A stretch of DNA of 6,177 nt, taken from positions 1 through 6,177 of the forward strand of contig JBFGLT010000171.1 in assembly GCA_041576015.1 (NCBI GenBank), read 5' to 3'. The notes beneath the pieces are model-generated. The model was not told the origin of the DNA and searched no databases. It was given only the letters and a program-made list of their open reading frames with translations. Position 1 is the first letter of the stretch. The number at the start of each line of letters is the position of its first letter. This document shows positions 1 to 6,177 of this stretch, piece after piece. The stretch comes from JABDIY01 sp041576015. GTDB lineage: Bacteria > Actinomycetota > Acidimicrobiia > Acidimicrobiales > SZUA-35. A program made the position numbers and the translations under genes.

Positions 1-2906
1 GGGTGGAGGAGCAGGTCCTGCTCCACGATCCGGTGCTGGCGCCGAGACCGCAACCAGGCCGCGGGCCGCCACCGCCGGCTGCGAACCCGTTCAACGGTCT
101 GCAGGCGTTCACCGAATCCGACGCCGAACGATTCTTCGGCCGCGAACGACTGGTGGCCGAGCTGGTGCGTCGGATGGTGGCGGGCGGGCGGTTGTTGGCG
201 CTGGTCGGCGCGAGTGGTTCCGGAAAGTCGAGCGCCCTGCATGCGGGGCTCATGCCGGCGGTGCGAAAGGGTGTTGTCGAGGACACTGCCGACTGGGTGA
301 TCGCCCAGATGGTCCCCGGTTCGAAACCATTCCGGGAGGCCGAGGCTGCGCTGCTGCGTTCGACACTCGACTCCCCGGACAGCCTCACCGAGTTGCTGAC
401 CGACCCGGAGGACGGCCTGCTGCGGGCGTGCCTACGGGTGCTGCCCGACAACGACGCCCGACTGCTGCTCGTCATCGATCAATTCGAGGAGTTGTTCACG
501 CTCGGAGCTCCACGGTCCGAACGCGATCGCTTCATCCGGAACCTGGAGGTGCTGGCCGACGATCCGCATGGTCGAGTGGTCGTCGCACTCGCCCTTCGGG
601 CCGACTTCTACGGTCAGCCGCTGGAGTATCCGGTCTTCGCCCGGCTGCTCTCCGAGGGCGTCGTCAACGTCGTGCCGTTGACTCCCAACGAGCTGGAGAC
701 GGCTGCCGAAGCCCCGGCGGCGCGGGCCGCCACCCGGCTCGAGCCACCGTTGCTCGTGCAGCTCCTTCACGATGTTGCCGGCCAGTCGGGCGGGCTTCCG
801 CTCTTCCAGTACGCCCTCACCGAACTGTTCGACCGGCGGGACGGTGCTGTGCTCACGCTCGATGCCTACGAGGCGCTCGGCGGAATCAGCGGTGCCGTCG
901 CCCGCCGGGCCGAGGATCTGTTCCTCGCGCTCGGCCCCGCCGAACGTGATGCGGCGAGACAGCTCTTCCTCCGTCTCGTCACGATCGTCGATCAGGGGGC
1001 GTGGGCCCGGCGCCGGGTCTCCGGCCAGGAGATCGTGACCATTGCGACCGACCTCATCCCGCTGCAGGAGGTGATCGACCGTTTCGCCACCCACCGGCTC
1101 CTCACCCTCGACCGCGACCCGGTCGGCGGCTCACCCACCGTCGAGGTGGCCCACGAGGCGCTCCTGCATCAGTGGCCGCGACTGCGCCGCTGGATCGAAG
1201 AGGGACAGGACGATGTCGCCACGCATGCGAGACTGGTGATCGCACTGGATGAGTGGGTCGACTCCGGTCGTCAACCCGACTATCTGCTTTCGGGCCGGCG
1301 TCTGGCCGACTACGAGGAGTGGGCCGCGGTCAGCTCACTCCGGCCGAGCACGGCCGAGCAGAAGTTCCTCCACGAGTCGATCGCACACCGGGAGTCGGAA
1401 CGCCTCGCCGAGGACCAACGCCGGGCCCGCGAAATCCGGCTCGGCCGGACCGCACGACGACGTTCATGGGAACTCGGCGTGGTCGCGGTCGTCGTGGCCG
1501 CCGGCATCATCGCCGTCGCCATCGTGCTCGTCGGCAGCCGGCAACCAACCATCGCCCTCGTCCACGGTGTCACCGGTGATCTCGGTATCGCCGATCTCAT
1601 GATCGCCGGAGCCCTCGACGCCGAGCGTCAGCACGACATCGAGATCGACCGGGGCCAGCCGCTCGTCTCGGCTGAGGACTATCTTCGACGTTTGGCCGAT
1701 GCCGGAACCGACCTGGTGATCGTCAGCCGCGAATTTGATCTTGCAGTCGAGGCGGTGGCGCCGGCGTACCCCGACGTGCAATGGGTCGCCATCGACCCGG
1801 CGGCGGTCCACATCGAGGGGCCCAACATCGCCGAGATGCACTTCGAGGTCGAAGACAGCGCCTTCGTGGCCGGGGCGGCAGCGGCCCTGACCACCGACGC
1901 CGGCCGGGTTGCGTTCATCGGCGGCTACCAGACATTCCGTACGGAACGTTCTCGCAGCGGTTTCGAGCAGGGAGTCCGGTGGATCGACCCGTCCATCGAA
2001 GTGGTGTCGACGTTCCTGGGGCCGTTCGCGGACCCGATAGCACGAGCGGAGTTGAGCAACGATGCGGCCTGGCAGCTGGCGCAGTCGCTCTACGATGACG
2101 GCGTCGACGTCATCTTCCACGACGCCGGTGCCTCCGGCGCCGGCGTGACCCGCGCCGCCAACGAGCGGTCCGACGAGCACGCCCACGTCTGGACCATCGG
2201 GTCCGATGTCGACGAGTTCCTCACCTTGCCGGCCGCCGATCGAGACGTCGTCCTCACCTCGACCGTCAAGCGGTTCGACGCGGTCACCGACACCGTGATC
2301 GCCCGGTATCTCGACGGCAACCTCGAATCGGGCGAGACGACGATCGGATTCGCCGACGGCGCCGTCGGGCTGTCGCGATCCGGTGACCACCTGGTCGACA
2401 TCGACGGCCGGCTCAAGAACCTCGAAGGCGACGTCGAGTTCGAGCACATCCTCGTGTCGCCCCATGCCGAGCGCCCGCCGAGCTGGCAGCTCGAAGCGGA
2501 TGTGTTCGTCGACCTCACCTTGACCGACTCCGGGTGCTCGGTCGACGCCATCAGATCAGCTGATTCCGGAGGCGACTCGATCACCGCTGACCCTTCGCTG
2601 CTCGAGGTCGAGCGGGGCGCCATCGTGGCGTTCGACCTGACCAATGCGAGCTCTGACATCGCCGGGCTGGCCGTTCGAACAATCCCGGTCGGCGTGACGA
2701 TCGAGGACCTGGAGACCGAGAGTGCAGCCGAGAACGGCATTCCGGAGTCACTCCAGGCGATCCTCGGGATCACGACGGCCCAGCTGGGGGCCCGAACAGG
2801 CACCGCGGCGTTGGTCACCGGAGCTCCCGTCGTCGTCAACTGCATCCACGGCGCGCCGGCCGCGTCGGCCACCGACTACTTCACCATGATCGTGAGGCCC
2901 ACATGA
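1..2906 (+). CDS. Partial membrane receptor-like regulator: (BTAD tail)-nSTAND1 NTPase-TM-BMP/PnrA-type sensor domain-beta-rich C-terminus
   Basis: The 5' end is missing. The frame is open to the window edge with its first whole codon at position 3 (GTG), and 967 residues are visible; numbering below counts from that codon. Residues 1-13 (EEQVLLHDPVLAP) resemble the end of a BTAD domain, so the true start probably lies upstream with a DNA-binding/BTAD region. Residues 28-455 form an nSTAND1 NTPase: NPFNGLQAF entry motif and FFGRE (44-48), Walker A GASGSGKS (69-76), Walker B LLLVIDQFEELF (154-165), ALRADFYG (197-204), and the family's HEALLHQWPRLRRW (384-397). An Arg/Glu-rich helix (about 453-488) leads to one transmembrane helix (about 491-511), with arginines on the cytoplasmic side. 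Residues 516-795 match the BMP/PnrA solute-binding fold: DLVIVSREFD, YPDVQWVAID, GRVAFIGG, VDVIFHDAGASGAGV, IGSDVDEF and STVKRFDA. Residues 830-967 look beta-rich with Cys845 and Cys947. The protein is inferred to sense an extracytoplasmic ligand and signal inward. No ABC transporter genes lie beside it. It overlaps the next gene by ATGA. Domain calls are firm; the ligand and output are inferred. Confidence 0.9.
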   Translation, partial: VEEQVLLHDPVLAPRPQPGRGPPPPAANPFNGLQAFTESDAERFFGRERLVAELVRRMVAGGRLLALVGASGSGKSSALHAGLMPAVRKGVVEDTADWVIAQMVPGSKPFREAEAALLRSTLDSPDSLTELLTDPEDGLLRACLRVLPDNDARLLLVIDQFEELFTLGAPRSERDRFIRNLEVLADDPHGRVVVALALRADFYGQPLEYPVFARLLSEGVVNVVPLTPNELETAAEAPAARAATRLEPPLLVQLLHDVAGQSGGLPLFQYALTELFDRRDGAVLTLDAYEALGGISGAVARRAEDLFLALGPAERDAARQLFLRLVTIVDQGAWARRRVSGQEIVTIATDLIPLQEVIDRFATHRLLTLDRDPVGGSPTVEVAHEALLHQWPRLRRWIEEGQDDVATHARLVIALDEWVDSGRQPDYLLSGRRLADYEEWAAVSSLRPSTAEQKFLHESIAHRESERLAEDQRRAREIRLGRTARRRSWELGVVAVVVAAGIIAVAIVLVGSRQPTIALVHGVTGDLGIADLMIAGALDAERQHDIEIDRGQPLVSAEDYLRRLADAGTDLVIVSREFDLAVEAVAPAYPDVQWVAIDPAAVHIEGPNIAEMHFEVEDSAFVAGAAAALTTDAGRVAFIGGYQTFRTERSRSGFEQGVRWIDPSIEVVSTFLGPFADPIARAELSNDAAWQLAQSLYDDGVDVIFHDAGASGAGVTRAANERSDEHAHVWTIGSDVDEFLTLPAADRDVVLTSTVKRFDAVTDTVIARYLDGNLESGETTIGFADGAVGLSRSGDHLVDIDGRLKNLEGDVEFEHILVSPHAERPPSWQLEADVFVDLTLTDSGCSVDAIRSADSGGDSITADPSLLEVERGAIVAFDLTNASSDIAGLAVRTIPVGVTIEDLETESAAENGIPESLQAILGITTAQLGARTGTAALVTGAPVVVNCIHGAPAASATDYFTMIVRPT
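2893..2897 (+). promoter_or_regulatory. Weak Shine-Dalgarno-like site for the 245-residue membrane protein
   Basis: TGAGG lies 5 bases before the ATG at 2903, inside the last codons of the receptor gene. It is only a partial match to the anti-Shine-Dalgarno sequence. Together with the ATGA stop/start overlap (2903-2906) it supports this start and suggests translation by re-initiation after the upstream gene. Confidence 0.35.
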
Positions 2907-3640
2907 CGAACCCGTTCACCGAACCCGACCTGAGGTCGTCTCCTCGGACGACCGCCGTACCCGAGGGGCGACCGGGCCGTCGACGATGGATCGTCTTGGC
3001 CGCTGCGGCAATGCTGGTCATCGTGCTTGCCGGGTTCGGGGTGATCCTGACCCGGGGCGGCGATGACGGCGCCTGGCAGACGAGTGACATCGGCGAGCAG
3101 GGCGACACCGAGCGCTCGCTGGCCGATCACGGTGCCCGCCTCCTGCGGCGGAGCGACGGGCTCTCCATCGACGTGACGGTTCCGACCCCGGAGCCGGGGA
3201 GCTACGAGTATCCGACGGGCGACATGGTCCCACCGGGCGCCGAGCCACATCCATCGATCAGTCCGGGCGCAAGTGATGCGCCAGAGGTGTTCACGCTCTG
3301 GCTCTTCGCGTTCAACGAACCGTCGCTCTGCTCCGAAGGGCAATGCGATACGGACGACTTTGCGCCGGGCGCCGCGGCACGCGGTGGTGTCTACCAGGTC
3401 GATGGTCGTGTCGGTGACGGCGACCGGCTGCATCTCGAGGGCAACGTCCGACTCGGCCAGTCGCCGACCACCGGGGCGCCCCTCGACGACCCCGAAGGAG
3501 CGGAGATCCACATCGCCATCGCCCCGCATGGCATGAGGCTTTCCGGCGATGACGGCATCCGCCAGCTCAACAGCTCGGTTGGCAACCCGACATTGTGGTG
3601 GGCCGCCAGCTTCACGTCACCTGATCAGAGCGCCGAGTGA
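2903..3640 (+). CDS. Membrane-anchored extracytoplasmic protein of unknown function, coupled to the receptor gene
   Basis: A complete gene of 245 residues. The start is fixed by the 4-base ATGA overlap with the receptor stop and a TGAGG 5 bases upstream. A short Pro/Arg-rich cytoplasmic tail ending in RRR (26-28) precedes one hydrophobic helix (about 29-50), so the rest should lie outside the membrane (N-in, C-out); there is no lipobox. The extracytoplasmic part (about 85-238) has DGLSIDVTVPTPEPGSYEY (85-103), then TLWLFAFNEPSLC (131-143) and CDTDDFAP (148-155), and later DDPEGAEIHIAIAPHG (195-210). From memory, the TLW-FN-P-C-DD and GAEIH pattern recurs in uncharacterised secreted bacterial proteins. 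I cannot name the family and no catalytic site is evident. Cys143 and Cys148 could form a disulfide. Its position suggests it works with the receptor, perhaps as an accessory sensor or output; that is inference only. Confidence 0.85.
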   Translation: MTNPFTEPDLRSSPRTTAVPEGRPGRRRWIVLAAAAMLVIVLAGFGVILTRGGDDGAWQTSDIGEQGDTERSLADHGARLLRRSDGLSIDVTVPTPEPGSYEYPTGDMVPPGAEPHPSISPGASDAPEVFTLWLFAFNEPSLCSEGQCDTDDFAPGAAARGGVYQVDGRVGDGDRLHLEGNVRLGQSPTTGAPLDDPEGAEIHIAIAPHGMRLSGDDGIRQLNSSVGNPTLWWAASFTSPDQSAE

Positions 3641-3658
3641 GCTACCTGGCGGGATCAG
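3621..3658. terminator. Possible weak bidirectional hairpin between convergent genes
   Basis: CTGATC (3621-3626) is the inverse complement of GATCAG (3653-3658). Inside them CGCC (3631-3634) can pair with GGCG (3648-3651), leaving a 4-against-1 internal loop and a loop of about 13 bases. The structure spans the end of the + strand gene and abuts the stop codon of the - strand gene. No T-run follows on either strand, so intrinsic termination is doubtful. It is listed because no other terminator candidate was seen in the 18-base gap at 3641-3658. Confidence 0.25.
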
Positions 3659-5701
3659 TCAGCGTCGCCGTTGCACAAGCCGCGATTCATCGTCGGGCCG
3701 GATCTCGACGATCGCCACATCGTTCACCCCGTCCGCCCAGTAGTCGACGGGGATCATGGCCTGGAAGAGAACCCGATCGCCGTCGTCCTCCCGGAAGCTG
3801 CGGGTGAGCGAACCGACTCTGCCGTTCACCGCAATGGCCAGCACCTCGGTACCGTCGACATCGCCGACGAGTTCGCCGGTGACGCGGGCCGGGAGCACGC
3901 CATCGTCCAGGTCGATCGCCTTGTAGAGCTCCGCCTGTTCGAGCCGGGCCGAGTAGGGCGAGGTTTCGAGCGCGGTCACATCGATCTCGTCTCCCAACAG
4001 ATCGGGGCTCGGTGCTGGACGAAGGGGCCAGGGGTCGCCCGTCGGGAACCATCGCTCGAGCCGCGCCGAGACCTCGAGGCGTTCATGCCCGTCGGCACCG
4101 TAGGTCGCGGACCCTTTCGGGCCCGTGGTGGTGCTCTCGGTGCGCTTCGGGTCGGGGCCAAGCAGCGATGCACCATCGGTCTCCCAGGGCAGCGTGGTGC
4201 CCAGGATCTCGGCCACCGTGGGGGCGATGTCGGTGGTGTGGGCCCGTCGATCGTCGATCACCCCGGCCGGTCCGCCGGGAGCCTTGACGAACAGGGCCAC
4301 CGCGGCGATGTCACCGACGGTGTCGTCGGTTATCCGGCGCTGATGGGCCACGTTCTCCTTGATGGCGATGCCGTGATCGGAGACCACCACGATGGCGGTC
4401 TCATCGTAGGTTCCCGCCCGGTCCAGGGCATCGAGGATCTCACCCAGGGCCGTGTCGGTGTACTCCACCTGCAGGAGCATCCGCTGAGCGGCTTGAGCCA
4501 GGAGGAAGTCGTCGTCACCCCAGCCGTTTCCGGAGCGGCCCGGCGCCTTCTTGACCGGGAGCGGATAGCGATGGCCGTCGGGCAGAAACTCCCAGGGGTG
4601 GTGGGGCATCAACACGTGCATGAAGTAGAACGGAGGCTGACCGGACCGGGGTGTGGCGATGTCATCGATCAGTTCGTCGATCGGGCGTGTCGGATCGGAT
4701 CCGGCCGCCTCACGAAACGCCGCGATGCTGTCGAACTCCTCGTTGGTGGCGCCGAAGTCGGCCCAGGCGTTGTCGATCGACGGCAACGACCCGGTCAGCG
4801 GCTCCGGCAGCAGCGCGTGACCGGCCAGTATGCCGACGTCGGTCAGAAGCGGTGTGCTGATGCTGGCGGTGGACTCGCACAATGAGTCGGGGCACAGCTG
4901 GGTGATCGTCTCGTGAACGTGGAGATCACGGCCCTCCGACAGCGCCACGAACAGGTTCTCCGGGTAGTCGGAGGTGTACGGTGCCTTCGAGTCATCGGGA
5001 TCGAGACCGGTGAGCATCGCCGGAACCACAAATTCCGTGGCGTCGCTGACCGTCACCGCGTTCGGAAACCAGATGCCGTCGTCGGCCAGACGGGCGAAGT
5101 TCGGGTACCGATCCCGTCGCAGATCGCCCGAGGAGTCCATGAGGGCTGCGGCGGGAAGCTCGTCGAACACGATCATCATCACCGGGGTGCTGTTCGCCGG
5201 TAGCAGACGGCTGGCGACGCCGGCGCCCGAGCCCGACAGAAGCCCACCAACCGGAGTGGCGAAGAGGAAGATCACCAACATGATCAGCGGGGCGGGGCTG
5301 AGGAACCGGGCGAGCAGGCGGGCGCCGTCCCACCGTCGAAACGCCCAGAGCACGCCGAGGCCGACGAGCAACGCCACGACGGCGGCGGCCAACCAGTGCA
5401 GCGGCGTTCGGCGAACGTACAACCACGCCACGGAAGACGAGGTGGCAACGATGAGGGCCGAGCCCACCATCGAACCGGCTCTGCCCCGAAAGCTCCCCAC
5501 CAAAGCCACCAATAGCGGGATACCGATGGCCAGCAGCAGGCCCAGGCCCACGATCTCCCACCGAGGGGTGCGACGCACGACAAAGAACTCGACGTTGCGG
5601 CTCAGCAGCTCGAGCACGGGCCACGACACACCAAGGGCGGTGGACGCCACGAGCACGGCAAACCGGTCGCGCCGCGAGACGACCACGGCCTCCTCGCTCA
5701 T
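3659..5701 (-). CDS. Five-helix membrane sulfatase-like / LTA-synthase-like alkaline phosphatase superfamily enzyme
   Basis: A complete gene of 680 residues from the ATG at 5701 (MSEEAVVVSRRDRF). This start overlaps the methyltransferase stop by ATGA and directly precedes the first membrane helix. The frame stays open to 6031, but that extension is Arg/Pro-rich shadow sequence over the methyltransferase. Five likely membrane helices (about 13-33, 48-70, 78-96, 102-121, 134-155) place the catalytic domain outside. Metal and active-site candidates are VFDE (178-181; Asp180, Glu181), a Thr nucleophile at Thr222 in SDATEFVVPAMLTG, HVLMPHHPW (362-370), and VSDHG (440-444; Asp442, His443) followed by His453. 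The formylglycine motif of true sulfatases (C/S-x-P-x-R) is absent at the nucleophile, so phosphoglycerol or other phosphoryl transfer or hydrolysis on an envelope polymer is more likely than sulfate release. A beta-rich C-terminal part (about 590-672, VLAIAVNGRVGSLTRSF) is typical of relatives. No clear Shine-Dalgarno precedes the start. The substrate is unknown. Confidence 0.9.
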   Translation of the reverse strand: MSEEAVVVSRRDRFAVLVASTALGVSWPVLELLSRNVEFFVVRRTPRWEIVGLGLLLAIGIPLLVALVGSFRGRAGSMVGSALIVATSSSVAWLYVRRTPLHWLAAAVVALLVGLGVLWAFRRWDGARLLARFLSPAPLIMLVIFLFATPVGGLLSGSGAGVASRLLPANSTPVMMIVFDELPAAALMDSSGDLRRDRYPNFARLADDGIWFPNAVTVSDATEFVVPAMLTGLDPDDSKAPYTSDYPENLFVALSEGRDLHVHETITQLCPDSLCESTASISTPLLTDVGILAGHALLPEPLTGSLPSIDNAWADFGATNEEFDSIAAFREAAGSDPTRPIDELIDDIATPRSGQPPFYFMHVLMPHHPWEFLPDGHRYPLPVKKAPGRSGNGWGDDDFLLAQAAQRMLLQVEYTDTALGEILDALDRAGTYDETAIVVVSDHGIAIKENVAHQRRITDDTVGDIAAVALFVKAPGGPAGVIDDRRAHTTDIAPTVAEILGTTLPWETDGASLLGPDPKRTESTTTGPKGSATYGADGHERLEVSARLERWFPTGDPWPLRPAPSPDLLGDEIDVTALETSPYSARLEQAELYKAIDLDDGVLPARVTGELVGDVDGTEVLAIAVNGRVGSLTRSFREDDGDRVLFQAMIPVDYWADGVNDVAIVEIRPDDESRLVQRRR

Positions 5702-6177
5702 CGCAGGGGCGTCAGGTGGAACAACCGTCGCGTCTCGCACGGCTGTTCCGTTGCGATGGAGAAGTATCGGCTGCAGTAGCGGCGCAGATCCTGCTCGGAG
5801 TAGTCGGCGTGGACCTCGTGGCGGCGTTTGTTGGCGGTCAGTCGCTTCGACATCGGATCGTCGAGGGGGACCCATTCCAGGATGACGTCGGCTCCCAACG
5901 TCGCCAACCAGTCGATGACCGAGGCCAGCGGCAGGTTCGAGCCGATGACGAGGTGGTGGATCACGGCCAGCATCAGGACGAGGTCGGGCGTTCCCCGGTC
6001 CTCCAACGGCGCCCGCTCGGTGCCTCGCCAACCCAGCCCCGGTGACGGATCGGCCAGGTTCATCACCAGCGGCAACACATTCCGGGGCCCGTCGCTCTTG
6101 AGCCTGCGATAGGTGTTGTCGACCGTGACCTCATCGGCATCCATGGCGATCACGACCTCGGCCGTGTCGGCCGCCAC
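5698..6177 (-). CDS. Class I SAM-dependent methyltransferase, C-terminal part (5' end outside window)
   Basis: Partial: 159 residues are visible from the right window edge, where the first codon is a GTG inside the frame and not a convincing start. The missing part should hold the glycine-rich SAM-binding motif I. Visible are the strand-2 end VVIAMDAD (8-15), whose Asp13 is placed to bind the SAM ribose. After it come NVLPLVMNLADPSPGLGW (33-50), PDLVLMLAVIHHLVIGSNLPL (64-84, the motif IV/post-IV region with paired His74-His75), the strand DVILEWVPLDDPM (97-109), and the C-terminal end RRLFHLTPLR. From memory, this LPLVM-LA-PSP-GLGW type occurs as a methyltransferase family in diverse bacterial glycan or nodulation-type loci; its acceptor is unknown. 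Its stop codon overlaps the sulfatase-like start by ATGA, so the two are very probably co-transcribed and act on the same envelope product. Confidence 0.85.
   Translation of the reverse strand: MAADTAEVVIAMDADEVTVDNTYRRLKSDGPRNVLPLVMNLADPSPGLGWRGTERAPLEDRGTPDLVLMLAVIHHLVIGSNLPLASVIDWLATLGADVILEWVPLDDPMSKRLTANKRRHEVHADYSEQDLRRYCSRYFSIATEQPCETRRLFHLTPLR
5718..5749 (-). promoter_or_regulatory. Strong RNA hairpin in the methyltransferase 3' end, 16 bases before the sulfatase-like start
   Basis: In the - strand transcript GGAACAGCCGU (5749-5739) pairs with ACGGUUGUUCC (5728-5718) in 11 continuous pairs with a single G-U wobble. The stem can extend by GCG (5738-5736) with CGC (5732-5730), leaving an AGA triloop and one bulged G. 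The hairpin ends 16 bases before the ATG at 5701, where no Shine-Dalgarno is visible. It lies within coding sequence (codons for about EQPCETRRLFH). No U-run follows, so it is not a classical terminator. Roles in translational coupling, RNA processing or stability are possible but inferred. Confidence 0.45.

Noticed and set aside
1932..1949. Palindrome TTCCGTACGGAA (1935-1946), with AC/GT flanks, as a possible operator
   Set aside because: A 12-base perfect palindrome is expected about once or twice in 6 kb by chance, and this one lies deep inside the BMP coding region, far from any start.
1464..2465. A 333-codon open frame on the - strand opposite the receptor gene
   Set aside because: It is antisense to the well-supported BMP coding region and has Val/Gly/Asp/Arg-rich, low-hydrophobicity composition typical of GC-rich shadow frames. 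No domain is recognisable.
2555..2564. Palindrome ATCAGCTGAT as a possible regulatory site
   Set aside because: It is short, lies inside coding sequence about 340 bases before the next start, and is expected by chance.
2876..3529. A 217-codon open frame on the - strand opposite the 245-residue protein
   Set aside because: It is antisense to a gene with a good start, a membrane helix and recognisable motifs; nothing supports expression.
3671..4885. A 404-codon open frame on the + strand opposite the membrane enzyme
   Set aside because: It mirrors conserved catalytic-domain codons of the - strand gene, shows no recognisable motif, and would collide with a gene carrying clear active-site motifs.
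4974..5885. A 303-codon open frame on the + strand, Ser/Thr/Arg-rich
   Set aside because: It spans antisense sequence of both the membrane-helix region and the methyltransferase. Its low-complexity composition is that of a shadow frame.
1..6177. tRNA, rRNA, CRISPR arrays, insertion sequences, attachment sites or tandem repeats
   Set aside because: I scanned for repeated units, terminal inverted repeats, transposase motifs and clover-leaf signatures and saw none; coding density is nearly complete.

Overview
This 6,177-base window is GC-rich (about two-thirds G+C by eye) with dense genes, 4-base ATGA overlaps and long antisense shadow frames. Together with the actinobacterial-type nSTAND1 ATPase, this suggests a high-GC actinobacterium. 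A member of Acidimicrobiia is my best guess, but that is an inference from domain architecture and no marker gene is present.

Layout: two converging two-gene units meet near position 3650. On the + strand (1-3640) lies the 3' part of a large membrane receptor-like protein. It has the tail of what looks like a BTAD transcriptional-activator domain, then an nSTAND1 NTPase, one transmembrane helix, an extracytoplasmic BMP/PnrA-type solute-binding domain and a C-terminal beta-rich domain. It overlaps by 4 bases a 245-residue membrane-anchored extracytoplasmic protein of unknown function. On the - strand (6177-3659) lies the 3' part of a class I SAM-dependent methyltransferase. It overlaps by 4 bases a five-helix membrane enzyme of the sulfatase/LTA-synthase-like alkaline phosphatase superfamily. 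The two units are separated by only 18 bases. Both outer genes run off the window.

How they may work: the + strand pair reads as a one-protein signal transducer. Ligand would be sensed outside by a BMP domain, the signal passed through a single helix to a cytoplasmic STAND ATPase, and then to a probable DNA-binding/BTAD region that lies upstream of the window. A coupled membrane-anchored protein acts outside. The - strand pair looks like an envelope-glycan or polymer modification unit (a methyl group plus a phosphoryl-type transfer or hydrolysis). No link between the two units is shown by the sequence.

The most interesting items are the receptor architecture with an orphan, pocket-diverged BMP domain, and a strong RNA hairpin just before the sulfatase-like start codon. 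There is no tRNA, rRNA, CRISPR, insertion sequence or other mobile-element signature, and no non-coding stretch longer than 18 bases.
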